Source: Streptomyces cavernae
GTDB taxonomy: Bacteria; Actinomycetota; Actinomycetes; Streptomycetales; Streptomycetaceae
Direction: 5' to 3'
DNA length: 64,000 bases
NCBI RefSeq assembly: GCF_004023625.1
Contig: NZ_RPDJ01000014.1
Coordinates: 243,850 to 307,849, forward strand
Shown: one piece after another, positions 1 to 8,986 of the stretch
Layout: every line of letters begins with the position of its first letter
How positions within the stretch are numbered: the first letter of the stretch is position 1
Position numbers and translations under genes: made by a program
The notes under the pieces: generated by a model
What the model was told of the DNA's origin: nothing
Databases searched by the model: none
What the model saw: the letters and a program-made list of their open reading frames with translations, nothing else

Positions 1-845
1 TCGCCGCCGGCAAGCACATCTACACCGAGAAGCCCACCGCCACCGGCCTCGACGGCGCCCTGGAGCTCGCCCGTCTCGCCCAGGCCAAGGGCATCAAGCA
101 CGGCGTGGTCCAGGACAAGATCTTCCTGCCGGGCCTGCTGAAGCTGAAGCGCCTCATCGACGGCGGATTCTTCGGCCGCATCCTCTCCGTCCGCGGCGAG
201 TTCGGCTACTGGGTCTTCGAGGGCGACTGGCAGGAGGCCCAGCGCCCCTCCTGGAACTACCGTGCCGAGGACGGCGGCGGCATCGTCGTCGACATGTTCC
301 CGCACTGGGAGTACGTGCTGCACGAGCTGTTCGGCCGCGTCAAGTCCGTCCAGGCCCTCACCGCCACCCATATCCCGCAGCGCTGGGACGAGCAGGGCAA
401 GCCCTACGACGCGACCGCGGACGACGCCGCGTACGGCATCTTCGAACTCGACGGCGGCGCGATCGCCCAGATCAACTCCTCCTGGGCGGTGCGCGTCAAC
501 CGCGACGAACTCGTCGAGTTCCAGGTGGACGGCACCGAGGGCTCCGCCGTCGCGGGCCTGCGCAACTGCCGTGTCCAGCACCGCAGCGCCACCCCCAAGC
601 CGGTGTGGAACCCGGACATCCCGGCCACCTACTCCTTCCGCGACCAGTGGCAGGAGGTCCCGGACAACACCGAGTTCGACAACGGCTTCAAGGCGCAGTG
701 GGAGCTGTTCCTCAAGCACGTCTACGCCGACGCCCCCTACCAGTGGGACCTGCTGGCCGGCGCCCGCGGCGTCCAGCTCGCCGAACTGGGTCTGAAGTCC
801 TCCACCGAGGGCCGCCGCATCGACGTACCGGAGATCCAGCTGTGA
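1..845 (+). CDS. Gfo/Idh/MocA family oxidoreductase (C-terminal part)
   Basis: This is the 3' part of an NAD(P)-dependent sugar or cyclitol dehydrogenase; the start lies before the window and the reading frame begins at base 3. The visible protein opens with the family's EKP signature (GKHIYTEKPTA), which closes the Rossmann nucleotide-binding half. The rest is the alpha/beta substrate-binding half, including GGGIVVDMFPHW, where the family places its catalytic histidine. The stop overlaps the next start by 4 bp (GTGA). With a DUF993 protein and a sugar isomerase behind it, it probably oxidises a sugar or inositol-like compound. The exact substrate cannot be read from the sequence. Confidence 0.9.
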   Translation, partial: AAGKHIYTEKPTATGLDGALELARLAQAKGIKHGVVQDKIFLPGLLKLKRLIDGGFFGRILSVRGEFGYWVFEGDWQEAQRPSWNYRAEDGGGIVVDMFPHWEYVLHELFGRVKSVQALTATHIPQRWDEQGKPYDATADDAAYGIFELDGGAIAQINSSWAVRVNRDELVEFQVDGTEGSAVAGLRNCRVQHRSATPKPVWNPDIPATYSFRDQWQEVPDNTEFDNGFKAQWELFLKHVYADAPYQWDLLAGARGVQLAELGLKSSTEGRRIDVPEIQL

Positions 846-1993
846 CGATCCGACTGCCGGGTGCGGACGGGGTGCTGAGGACCTACACCCCGCGCACGGA
901 ACCGCTCGCCCTCACAACGGGCGCCCCCTTCACCTCCCGTACGGTCTTCTCGGCCGCGCACGTCGTCGCCGACCCGTACGCGGACGTGTCCCCCGACTCG
1001 CCGGCCGCCGTCGACTGGGACGCCACCCTCGCCTTCCGGCGCCACCTCTGGTCGCACGGCCTCGGCGTCGCGGAGGCCATGGACACCGCTCAGCGCGGGA
1101 TGGGCCTGGACTGGGCGGGCGCGGCAGAGCTGATCCGCCGCAGCGCCGCCGAGGCCAAGGCGGTCGGCGGCCGGATCGCGTGCGGGGTCGGCACCGACCA
1201 GATCGCCTCCGGTTCGCTCCAGCAAGTCCGGGCGGCCTACGAGGAGCAGCTCGCCCTCGTCGAGGAGACCGGCGCCCAGGCGATCCTGATGGCCTCCCGG
1301 GCGCTCGCCGCGGCGGCGCACGGCCCCGAGGACTACCTGGACGTCTACGGGCACCTGCTGCGCCAGGCGTCCGAACCGGTGATCCTGCACTGGCTCGGCC
1401 CCATGTTCGACCCGGCGCTGGAGGGCTACTGGGGATCGTCCGACCTGGACAAGGCCACCGACGTCTTCCTGGAGGTGATCGCCGCGCACCCGGACAAGGT
1501 GGACGGCATCAAGATCTCCCTCCTGGACGCCCAGCGCGAGATCGACCTGCGCCGGCGCCTTCCGAACGGTGTGCGCTGCTACACCGGCGACGACTTCAAC
1601 TACCCCGAGCTGATCGCCGGCGACGACAAGGGATTCAGCCACGCGCTGCTCGGCATCTTCGACCCGCTGGGTCCGCTGGCGGCCGAGGCGGTACGCGTCC
1701 TGGACACCGGTGACGTCAAGGGCTTCCGTGAACTCCTCGATCCCACCGTCGAGTTGTCCCGGCACCTGTTCCAGACGCCGACCCGCTTCTACAAGACGGG
1801 TGTGGTCTTCCTCGCCTGGCTCGCGGGCCACCAGGACCACTTCACGATGGTCGGCGGCCTCCAGTCGGCTCGCTCGCTGCCGCACTTCGCGCGGGCGTAC
1901 GAACTCGCGGACGGCCTGGGCCTGTTCCCGGATCCGGCACGCGCCGAGGAACGCATGAAGAACCTGCTCGCCCTGTACGGAGTGGCCCAGTGA
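842..1993 (+). CDS. DUF993 family (dihydrodipicolinate synthase-like) protein
   Basis: The protein has 383 residues and starts at a GTG that overlaps the preceding stop. It is recognised as a DUF993 protein, a TIM-barrel family related to dihydrodipicolinate synthase and class I aldolases. Visible blocks include HLWSHGLGVAEAMDTAQRGM near the N-terminus and a central VDGIKISLLD strand, whose lysine (about residue 222) is in the position expected for a Schiff base. That assignment is inference. A longer open frame runs upstream, but it lies in the wrong frame of the dehydrogenase gene and was not used. Location between a dehydrogenase and an isomerase points to cleavage or dehydration of a sugar-acid intermediate. 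Confidence 0.85.
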   Translation: MTIRLPGADGVLRTYTPRTEPLALTTGAPFTSRTVFSAAHVVADPYADVSPDSPAAVDWDATLAFRRHLWSHGLGVAEAMDTAQRGMGLDWAGAAELIRRSAAEAKAVGGRIACGVGTDQIASGSLQQVRAAYEEQLALVEETGAQAILMASRALAAAAHGPEDYLDVYGHLLRQASEPVILHWLGPMFDPALEGYWGSSDLDKATDVFLEVIAAHPDKVDGIKISLLDAQREIDLRRRLPNGVRCYTGDDFNYPELIAGDDKGFSHALLGIFDPLGPLAAEAVRVLDTGDVKGFRELLDPTVELSRHLFQTPTRFYKTGVVFLAWLAGHQDHFTMVGGLQSARSLPHFARAYELADGLGLFPDPARAEERMKNLLALYGVAQ

Positions 1994-2829
1994 CCGCGCA
2001 CGAACGCCTCGAACGGTTCTCCATCAACCAGATGACGGTCAAGCAGCTGTCGCTGCCCGAACTGGCCGACGCCTGCCTGGAGTCGGGCGTGCCCGGCGTC
2101 GGACTGTGGCGCGAGCCGGTCCAGTCGTACGGGGTCGAGGCCGCCGCCAAGCTGGTACGGGACGCGGGCCTCACCGTCACGACACTGTGCCGGGGCGGGT
2201 TCTTCACGGCCATCGACCCGCAGGAACGGGCGGCTGCGCTGGACGACAACCGGCGGGCGATCGACGAGGCCGCGACGCTCGGCACCGACACGCTGGTCCT
2301 CGTCTCCGGCGGGCTACCCGCCGGCTCGAAGGACCTGCACGGAGCACGCGAGCGCATCGCGGACGCGCTCGGCGAACTGGCGCCGTACGCCGCCGAGCGC
2401 GGCGTCCGGCTGGCCATCGAGCCCCTCCACCCGATGTACGCCGCCGACCGCTGCGTCGTCTCGACGCTCACCCAGGCCCTGGACCTCGCCGAGCGCTTCC
2501 CGGCGACCCAGGTCGGGGTGTGCGTGGACACGTACCACATCTGGTGGGACGACACCGCCCCCGCGCAGATCGCCCGCGCGGGCGCCACGGGCCGGCTGCA
2601 CACCTTCCAGCTCGCCGACTGGACCACGCCGCTGCCCGAGGGCGTCCTCACCGGGCGCGGGCAGATCGGTGACGGCTCCATCGACATGCGCGAGTGGCGC
2701 GGCCATGTCGAGGCGGCCGGGTACACGGGCCCGATCGAGGTCGAACTGTTCAACGACGGACTGTGGGCCCGGGACGGCCGGGAGGTCCTCGCGGAGACGG
2801 CCGAACGGTTCGTACGGCACGCTGTGTGA
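1990..2829 (+). CDS. Sugar phosphate isomerase/epimerase (xylose isomerase-like TIM barrel)
   Basis: The protein has 279 residues and starts at a GTG overlapping the previous stop by 4 bp, so translation is probably coupled. It belongs to the AP-endonuclease-2/xylose isomerase-like barrel family, which holds a divalent metal with Glu/Asp/His ligands. Candidate ligands are seen in IEPLHPMYAAD (about residues 144-154), CVDTYHIWWD (about 178-187) and IEVELFND (about 252-259). It is the last gene of the three-gene operon. The family contains hexulose and inosose isomerases; the substrate is not certain here. Confidence 0.87.
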   Translation: MTAHERLERFSINQMTVKQLSLPELADACLESGVPGVGLWREPVQSYGVEAAAKLVRDAGLTVTTLCRGGFFTAIDPQERAAALDDNRRAIDEAATLGTDTLVLVSGGLPAGSKDLHGARERIADALGELAPYAAERGVRLAIEPLHPMYAADRCVVSTLTQALDLAERFPATQVGVCVDTYHIWWDDTAPAQIARAGATGRLHTFQLADWTTPLPEGVLTGRGQIGDGSIDMREWRGHVEAAGYTGPIEVELFNDGLWARDGREVLAETAERFVRHAV

Positions 2830-3006
2830 GCTTGTGAGCTTGTGAGCTTGTGAGCTTGAGAGCTTTTGAGCCGTCAGCCGTCAGCCGTGTGCGGTGGACC
2901 GTGAGACTGAGGCGTCGGGCTCGGGGCGTGCGCCTTCGTTCAGCCCTGAACCTTCAGCCCTGAACCTTCAGCCCTGAACCTTCAGCCCTGAGCCTTCAGC
3001 CCTGAG
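2827..3006. repeat. Two short tandem repeats between convergent genes
   Basis: Directly after the isomerase stop there are about four to five copies of a 9-bp unit (TGAGCTTGT), 2827-2864. From about 2938 to 3006 there are five copies of a 14-bp unit (CCTTCAGCCCTGAA). The tract separates the rightward operon from the leftward DUF937 gene and encodes nothing. It may be an unstable slippage tract. Confidence 0.8.
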
Positions 3007-3054
3007 CCGTTACGCGGAGGTGCGGAGGCGCGGAGACGTCGGTGGGGCGTGCGG

Positions 3055-3459
3055 TCAGCGCCGTGCGCCCCGCGCCGCCCGCCTGCTCAGAACCGTCAGC
3101 AGCACCGGCATCAGCAGCTCGATCACCCGGGACACCGTCTCCGGTGCGAGGCCCGTCCGCCTGGCGGCGGCATGCGCGGCGGGACCGCTCACGCGATACA
3201 GCAGACCACCCATGAGACCGTCGGCGTCGAGACCGCCCAGCGGCGCCTCCTGGACCTCGGCGAGGGCCTGCTGGACCTCGCCCGGGCTGGTCACCGCGCG
3301 GTCGTGCAGGCCGCCGGACAGGGCCGAGACCGTGGCGTCGACGACCTCCTGGGCGGCGGCCGGGTCGGTGCCGATGACATCGGCGATCTCCTGGAGCTTC
3401 TCGTCGTCGAGCGTGTCACGCACGTCGTTTTCCAGCGAGTCTTCGCTCATGGGACTCAT
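3055..3459 (-). CDS. DUF937 domain-containing protein
   Basis: A small acidic-to-basic protein of 134 residues starting MSPMSEDSLENDV; an ATG three codons inside is an equally possible start, and neither has a strong ribosome binding site. The body, with repeated short Ala/Leu helices such as DPAAAQEVVDATVSALSGGL and a C-terminal VIELLMPVLLTVLSRR helix, fits DUF937, a family of unknown function. The C-terminus is strongly basic (RRAARGARR). A longer frame that joins it to upstream sequence was rejected, because that sequence is the ribose operon in another frame. Confidence 0.75.
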   Translation of the reverse strand: MSPMSEDSLENDVRDTLDDEKLQEIADVIGTDPAAAQEVVDATVSALSGGLHDRAVTSPGEVQQALAEVQEAPLGGLDADGLMGGLLYRVSGPAAHAAARRTGLAPETVSRVIELLMPVLLTVLSRRAARGARR

Positions 3460-3624
3460 GGGTGAAACGCTACGTCCATCCAGGTTTGGCGGCGCGCCGA
3501 AAACCGCGGGAAAAAATCTTGTAGGACCGTGCAACCCTTCCCCCACCTCGCGGGTCGTACTTGGCGTCGGAACTTCTGGAGGGGGATCTGGGGGGATCGC
3601 GGGGGTTCTGGCAGGAGGGGAAGC

Positions 3625-3656
3625 CGAGGGGCCCGGTCGACGGACCGGGCCCCTCG
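3625..3656 (-). terminator. Terminator hairpin of the rbs operon
   Basis: A perfect 14-bp stem (CGAGGGGCCCGGTC and its complement) encloses a 4-base loop, about 50 bp past the rbsD stop. It lacks a T run, as is common in streptomycetes, and could also stop transcription from the other side. Confidence 0.75.
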
Positions 3657-3707
3657 AAGTCATTTCGGGACGGCCGCGTGGCATGGGCTTCCGGCCAGGT
3701 CCAGCCG

Positions 3708-4095
3708 TCAGAAGAACACCCCGCACCGCAGCAGGACGTCCGCGTACGGCCGCGCCTCCCCGATGCGCACGACCAGCCGGGCCCCGGCCGAGCGCGCCTT
3801 CAGCTCCTCGTGGGAGATCAGGTTCAGGTTCGGGAAGCGGGCCTCGAGCAGCTCGGTCGCCGCCGGATTGGCCTGCCGTACCTCCCGTGCCGCCGTGGCG
3901 CCCTCCACCACCAGCTCCGCGAGCAGTCCGTCCACGACCTCCGCGAACGACGGCACCCCGGCCCGGAAGGCCAGGTCGACCACGCGCGGACCGGACGGGA
4001 TGGGCATGCCCGCGTCGCAGACCAGCACGCCGTCGCCGTGACCCAGCTCGGCCAGCGCCCCGCACAGCGCGGTTCAGAATTCCGGCCTTCTTCAC
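3708..4095 (-). pseudogene. rbsD: D-ribose pyranase RbsD, frameshifted by a 2-bp deletion
   Basis: RbsD interconverts pyranose and furanose forms of D-ribose before or after uptake. The gene begins at GTG 4095 behind a good GGAGGT site and reads VKKAGILNRA, the conserved RbsD start. It then goes out of frame at about 4066-4072. The next frame continues with LCGALAELGHGDGVLVCDAGMPIP and runs to the normal end (about 106 residues, ending PYADVLLRCGVFF). Restoring a GC pair in a CGCGCG tract rejoins the two frames exactly. The shift falls just before the LGH motif, which holds the catalytic histidine, so no internal restart can rescue activity. It could be a true mutation or a sequencing error in a GC repeat. 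It lies 34 bp after rbsK. Confidence 0.85.
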
Positions 4096-4129
4096 GCGGC
4101 CGTGACCTCCTCGGATGCGATGTGCCTCG

Positions 4130-5029
4130 TCACAGTGCGGCGACCTCCTCCGCCGTGGGGAAGGACACCTGCGCGCCCTGCCTGGTGACCGCGGCAGCCC
4201 CAACCCGGGCCGCGAATGCCGCGGCGTCCACGAGGGACTCGCCCAAACCCAGCCGCCAGGCCAGCGCCGCCGTGAACGCGTCCCCCGCCCCCGTCGTGTC
4301 CACGGCCTTGACCGCCACGGACGGCACACGCGCCGCGCCCTCGGCGGAGGCCACCAGAGCACCCTCCGCGCCCAGCGTGACGACCACCGACCGCGGTCCC
4401 AGCGCCAGCAGTGCCCGCGCCCAGTCCTCGGGGGAACCCGTCAGATCGCCCTCGACGATGACCCGTGCCTCGTGCTCGTTCACGATCAGCGGGTCGCAAG
4501 CGGCGAGCACCTCCTCGGGCAGCGACCGGGGCGGTGAGGGGTTCAGGACGAAGCGGGTGCCGTCCGGCAGGTTCCGTACGACCTCCACGACCGTCTCCAG
4601 CGGGACCTCCAGCTGCGCCGAGACCACCCGGGAGGCGTGCAGAAGGCTCGCCGCGGCGCGTACGTCCTCCGGCACCAGCCGTCCGTTGGCTCCCGGTGAC
4701 ACCACGATGCTGTTGTCCCCCGACGGGTCCACCGTGATCAGCGCGACCCCGGTGGGCGCCCCGCCGACCAGCACGCCCGCGGTGTCCACGCCCGCGTCCC
4801 GCTGCGAGTCGAGCAACAGCTGTCCGTGCGCGTCGTCGCCGACCCGCGCCAGCAGGGCCGTACGGGCCCCGAGACGTGCGGCGGCCACCGCCTGGTTGGC
4901 GCCCTTGCCGCCCGGGTGGACGGCCAGGTCGGAGCCGAGCACCGTCTCGCCGGCCCCCGGCCGCCGCTCGACGCCGATCACCAGGTCGGCGTTGGCCGAT
5001 CCGACGACCAGGAGGTCGTAGTCGTACAT
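4130..5029 (-). CDS. rbsK: Ribokinase
   Basis: The protein has 299 residues, normal for a PfkB-family ribokinase, which phosphorylates D-ribose with ATP in the cytosol. The first PfkB signature is present (VHPGGKGANQAVAAARLG, about residues 38-55). The second is near the C-terminus: AVDTTGAGDAFTAALAWRLG, with GAGD holding the catalytic aspartate. The ATG start (MYDYDLLVVGSAN) gives the usual N-terminal strand. It is the middle gene of a leftward rbsR-rbsK-rbsD operon. No ribose transporter genes are next to it. Confidence 0.93.
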   Translation of the reverse strand: MYDYDLLVVGSANADLVIGVERRPGAGETVLGSDLAVHPGGKGANQAVAAARLGARTALLARVGDDAHGQLLLDSQRDAGVDTAGVLVGGAPTGVALITVDPSGDNSIVVSPGANGRLVPEDVRAAASLLHASRVVSAQLEVPLETVVEVVRNLPDGTRFVLNPSPPRSLPEEVLAACDPLIVNEHEARVIVEGDLTGSPEDWARALLALGPRSVVVTLGAEGALVASAEGAARVPSVAVKAVDTTGAGDAFTAALAWRLGLGESLVDAAAFAARVGAAAVTRQGAQVSFPTAEEVAAL

Positions 5030-5136
5030 GAACTGTCTCCCTGAGCAGGTGAGTCGGAGCCGTACGCGGGCCGCGGCTCCGCGTACGGCTCATACCGGGG
5101 TGACCGGAGCGGACCCCGCCCGGCCACTGTCCTGTG

Positions 5137-6216
5137 TCAGCCGCTGAATTCGCCCTCTTTCCGTATGCCTTCGATGCGCAGCAACTCGTCCGGGTGGCTC
5201 ACGCGTTGCTCCTTCGCGGGGTCGGGGGGCTCGCCGCAGGAGCGGCGTACGACGAGCCGGGCGGACAGGGTCACGGACTGCGGGGGGCGGCCCTCGATGC
5301 GGTCGACGAGGGCGCGTACGGCGGCCCGCCCCAGTTCACCGGTGGGCTGGGCGATCGCCGTGATCGGCGGATCGGTGTGCACGAACCACGGGATGTCGTC
5401 GAACGCGGCGAGCGCGATGTCGTCCGGAACCCGCATCCCGCGCGCGCGGATGGCGTCCAGCGCGCCGAGCGCCATCAGGTTGTCGGCCGCGAAGACCGCC
5501 TCCGGGGGCTCGGGCAGGGCGAGGAACGCATCGGTGGCCCGGCGCCCGCTCTCGGCCTGGAAGTCGCCCTGCCCGATGTAGGCCTCCGGGAGCGCGATCC
5601 CGAACGCCTCCAGGGCCTCCCCGAAGGCCGCCACGCGCTCGCTGCCGGTCGTGGTGGCGGCCGGGCCGGTGATGATGGCGAGCCGGCGATGGCCCAGGCC
5701 GTGCAGATGGGCGACGAGGTCCCGTACGGCGTCCCGGCCGTCGGCCCGCACCACCGGCACGTCCACGCCCGGGATCCAGCGGTCCACGAAGACCATCGGG
5801 GTGCCCGCGCGCGCGGCGTCCAGCATCAGCGGGGAGCCGCCGTCGGTGGGGGAGAGCAGCAGTCCGTCGCTGCGCCGGTCGAGGAGCGTACGGATGTGGT
5901 GGTCCTGCAACTCCGGCCGCTCGTCGGCGTTCCCGATGATCACGCTGTAGCCGAGCGCACGGGCCTCCTCCTCGACGGAGCGCGCCAGCTCGGTGAAGTA
6001 GGGGTTCATCACGTCGCTGATGACCAGGCCGAGGGTGCGGGTCTCGTCCGTGCGCAGGGAGCGGGCGACGGCGTTGGGGCGGTAGCCCAGCGCCCTCACC
6101 GCGGCCAGCACGCGCGTGCGTGCCTCGTCGCTGACCGACGGGTGGCCGTTCAGGACACGCGAGACCGTGGCGACGGAAACCCCCGCCTCGGCGGCGACGT
6201 CCTTGATGCTCGCCAT
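5137..6216 (-). CDS. rbsR: LacI-family transcriptional regulator, ribose operon (RbsR-like)
   Basis: A 359-residue LacI/GalR repressor. The N-terminal helix-turn-helix is complete (ASIKDVAAEAGVSVATVSRVLNGH, residues 2-25), followed by the hinge and a periplasmic-binding-protein-like sensor domain (from about residue 60, LGLVISDVMNPYF). It is the first gene of the operon with rbsK and rbsD, so ribose or a related sugar is the likely inducer. The upstream repeats at 6257-6293 are the obvious operator and would give autoregulation. The gene is divergent from the helicase. Confidence 0.88.
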   Translation of the reverse strand: MASIKDVAAEAGVSVATVSRVLNGHPSVSDEARTRVLAAVRALGYRPNAVARSLRTDETRTLGLVISDVMNPYFTELARSVEEEARALGYSVIIGNADERPELQDHHIRTLLDRRSDGLLLSPTDGGSPLMLDAARAGTPMVFVDRWIPGVDVPVVRADGRDAVRDLVAHLHGLGHRRLAIITGPAATTTGSERVAAFGEALEAFGIALPEAYIGQGDFQAESGRRATDAFLALPEPPEAVFAADNLMALGALDAIRARGMRVPDDIALAAFDDIPWFVHTDPPITAIAQPTGELGRAAVRALVDRIEGRPPQSVTLSARLVVRRSCGEPPDPAKEQRVSHPDELLRIEGIRKEGEFSG

Positions 6217-6256
6217 CGCCGGTCCACCTCCTCATGAAAGCCCGTTGCCGAGCCGT

Positions 6257-6293
6257 GAATCGATTACACGATCGTCATGGAATCGATTACACG
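6257..6293. promoter_or_regulatory. Tandem LacI-type operator candidates upstream of rbsR
   Basis: An identical 14-bp sequence, GAATCGATTACACG, occurs at 6257-6270 and again at 6280-6293. Each copy contains the perfect palindrome AATCGATT. The copies are 23 bp apart, about two helical turns, so two dimers would bind the same DNA face. LacI-family operators are usually short palindromes with a central CG, which fits. Confidence 0.65.
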
Positions 6294-6451
6294 CGGCTTA
6301 ATCAAGCCGCCCGGCAAGCGCCGGTACCGGATCGTGATGCCCGGCGAGCGGTGGGATGGCGAGCGGTGAGTGGCCGGGGCGGGGCGGCGGATCGTCGGCC
6401 GGTTGTCCACAGGTTGCCCGCGCTGTCGGACCCCGGCGGTAGCGTCGGATC

Positions 6452-8710
6452 ATGTCCAATCAGGCGGTGCGGAACGGACAGCCGGGTGCCGAGCGGCGCC
6501 TGGCTGTGCTGGAGGGCGTACTGGAGCGGATCACGTACGCCAACGAGGAGAACGGCTACACGGTGGCGCGGGTCGACACCGGCCGCGGCGCGGGTGACCT
6601 GCTCACGGTCGTCGGCTCGCTCCTCGGCGCCCAGGTCGGCGAATCCCTGCGCATGGAGGGCCGCTGGGGCTCGCACCCGCAGTACGGCAAGCAGTTCACG
6701 GTGGAGAACTACACCACGGTCCTGCCCGCCACCATCCAGGGCATCCGCCGCTATCTGGGCTCGGGCCTGGTCAAGGGCATCGGCCCGGTCTTCGCCGACC
6801 GCATCACCCAGCACTTCGGCCTGGACACCCTGCAGGTCATCGAGGAGGAGCCGAAGCGCCTGATCGAGGTCCCCGGCCTCGGCCCCAAGCGCACCAAGAA
6901 GATCGCCGACGCCTGGGAGGAACAGAAGGCGATCAAGGAAGTGATGCTCTTCCTGCAGACGGTCGAGGTCTCCACCTCCATCGCCGTGCGCATCTACAAG
7001 AAGTACGAGGACGCGTCGATCTCGGTGGTCAAGAACCAGCCGTACCGCCTCGCGGCCGACATCTGGGGCATCGGTTTCCTCACCGCCGACAAGATCGCCC
7101 AGTCCGTCGGCATCCCGCACGACAGCCCGGAACGCGTCAAGGCCGGTCTCCAGTACGCCCTCTCGCAGTCCACCGACCAGGGCCACTGCTTCCTCCCCGA
7201 GGAACAGCTGATCGCCGACGCGGTGAAGCTCCTCCAGGTGGACACGGGGCTGGTCATCGAGTGCCTCGCGGAACTCGCCGCCGAGGACGAGGGCGTGGTA
7301 CGGGAGCGGGTGCCGGGCCCGGACGGCGGCGATCCGGTGACCGCCGTCTATCTGGTCCCGTTCCACCGCGCCGAACTCTCCCTCTCCTCCCAGCTGCTGC
7401 GGCTGCTGCGCACCGAGGAGGACCGGATGCCCGCCTTCCGGGACGTGGCCTGGGACAAGGCCCTGACGTGGCTGAAGGAGCGCACGGGCGCGGACCTCGC
7501 CCCCGAGCAGGAGCAGGCGGTCCGGCTCGCGCTGACGGAGAAGGTCGCCGTCCTCACCGGCGGCCCCGGCTGCGGCAAGTCCTTCACCGTGCGCTCCGTC
7601 GTGGAACTGGCCCGCGCCAAGAAGGCCAAGGTGGTCCTGGCGGCCCCCACCGGGCGGGCCGCTAAGCGCCTTTCGGAACTCACGGGGGCCGAGGCCTCCA
7701 CCGTCCACCGCCTCCTGGAGCTGAAGCCCGGCGGCGACGCGGCCTACGACAGGGACCGCCCCCTGGACGCCGACCTGGTGGTCGTGGACGAGGCGTCCAT
7801 GCTGGACCTCCTGCTCGCCAACAAGCTGGCCAAGGCCGTGCCCCCGGGTGCGCATCTGCTCTTCGTCGGCGATGTGGACCAGCTGCCCAGCGTGGGTGCG
7901 GGCGAGGTCCTGCGCGACCTCCTGGCGGACGGCGGCCCGGTCCCGGCGGTCCGGCTGACCCGGGTCTTCCGGCAGGCCCAGCAGTCCGGCGTGGTCACCA
8001 ACGCGCACCGGATCAACTCCGGCCACCAGCCGGTCACCCAGGGCCTGACGGACTTCTTCCTCTTCGTCGAGGACGACACCGAGGAGGCCGGCCGGCTCAC
8101 GGTGGATGTGGCGGCCCGTCGGATTCCGGCCAAATTCGGCCTGGATCCGCGCCGGGACGTCCAGGTCCTGGCCCCCATGCACCGCGGCCCCGCGGGTGCG
8201 GGCCATCTCAACGGCCTCCTGCAGCAGGCGATCACCCCGGCCCGGCCGGACCTTGCCGAGAGGCGGTTCGGGGGCCGGGTCTTCCGCGTCGGCGACAAGG
8301 TGACCCAGATCCGCAACAATTACGAGAAGGGCGCGAACGGCGTCTTCAACGGCACCGTGGGCGTGGTCACCTCGCTCGACCCGGTCGACCAGCGCCTGAC
8401 GGTGCTGACGGACGAGGACGAGGAGGTGCCGTACGAGTTCGACGAACTGGACGAGCTGGCGCACGCGTACGCGGTGACGATCCACCGTTCCCAGGGCAGT
8501 GAGTACCCGGCCGTGGTGATCCCGGTGACCACCAGCGCCTGGATGATGCTGCAACGCAATCTGCTCTACACGGCGGTGACCCGCGCCAAGAAGCTGGTCG
8601 TCCTGGTCGGCTCCCGCAAGGCGCTCGGCCAGGCGGTACGCACCGTGTCGGCCGGAAGGCGCTGCACGGCCCTGGACTTTCGGCTGGCACCCCGGCCATT
8701 GGAGGGGTGA
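6452..8710 (+). CDS. recD2: RecD2-type ATP-dependent DNA helicase
   Basis: A 752-residue superfamily 1B 5'-3' helicase of the stand-alone RecD2 type, acting in DNA repair. The N-terminal part has an OB-like segment and helix-hairpin-helix repeats (VPGLGPKRTKKIADAW, about residue 140; WGIGFLTADKIA, about 205). The motor follows: Walker A GGPGCGKS (about residues 370-377), Walker B VVVDEASMLD, the sensor GDVDQLPSVGAG, and the C-terminal UvrD-like motif VTIHRSQGSEYPAVVIP with VTRAKK. The ATG at 6452 lies about 235 bp from the divergent rbsR start. Confidence 0.92.
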   Translation: MSNQAVRNGQPGAERRLAVLEGVLERITYANEENGYTVARVDTGRGAGDLLTVVGSLLGAQVGESLRMEGRWGSHPQYGKQFTVENYTTVLPATIQGIRRYLGSGLVKGIGPVFADRITQHFGLDTLQVIEEEPKRLIEVPGLGPKRTKKIADAWEEQKAIKEVMLFLQTVEVSTSIAVRIYKKYEDASISVVKNQPYRLAADIWGIGFLTADKIAQSVGIPHDSPERVKAGLQYALSQSTDQGHCFLPEEQLIADAVKLLQVDTGLVIECLAELAAEDEGVVRERVPGPDGGDPVTAVYLVPFHRAELSLSSQLLRLLRTEEDRMPAFRDVAWDKALTWLKERTGADLAPEQEQAVRLALTEKVAVLTGGPGCGKSFTVRSVVELARAKKAKVVLAAPTGRAAKRLSELTGAEASTVHRLLELKPGGDAAYDRDRPLDADLVVVDEASMLDLLLANKLAKAVPPGAHLLFVGDVDQLPSVGAGEVLRDLLADGGPVPAVRLTRVFRQAQQSGVVTNAHRINSGHQPVTQGLTDFFLFVEDDTEEAGRLTVDVAARRIPAKFGLDPRRDVQVLAPMHRGPAGAGHLNGLLQQAITPARPDLAERRFGGRVFRVGDKVTQIRNNYEKGANGVFNGTVGVVTSLDPVDQRLTVLTDEDEEVPYEFDELDELAHAYAVTIHRSQGSEYPAVVIPVTTSAWMMLQRNLLYTAVTRAKKLVVLVGSRKALGQAVRTVSAGRRCTALDFRLAPRPLEG

Positions 8711-8986
8711 GCGCACGGACCCCGTGATCGTCGGCCTCTTCGGTGGCATGCTTCGGCGCCCGTTTCCCGCCAAGCATCAGAAAAAATGATCGATCAAATG
8801 AGTCGTAAAGCTCACACAGCACTTCCGGACCGGGGCGAACGGGGGCAGGATGTAGCGGTTGGCGGCACTGAGTGCCGTCCAACGGCCCAACGGTCGACCC
8901 CGAGTGCACTCTCCAGGGCCAAATGGGGGATGGTAGAGACAGTCAGGGCACCTCGAAGAAGAGGCACTACGTCGGTGAGGGATGAC

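Noticed and set aside
737..1885. 382-codon antisense frame across the DUF993 gene
   Set aside because: Third-position GC bias of the + strand gene creates it; composition is typical of shadow frames.
3055..4362. Single 435-residue protein joining DUF937 to the ribose region
   Set aside because: Only the last 134 residues look like a protein. The middle is the wrong frame of rbsD and the noncoding terminator region.
8786..8986. 67-codon N-terminal extension of citrate synthase
   Set aside because: Family similarity starts at VSDNSVVLRYGDG, with a good ribosome binding site there; the extension is basic and unlike any citrate synthase.
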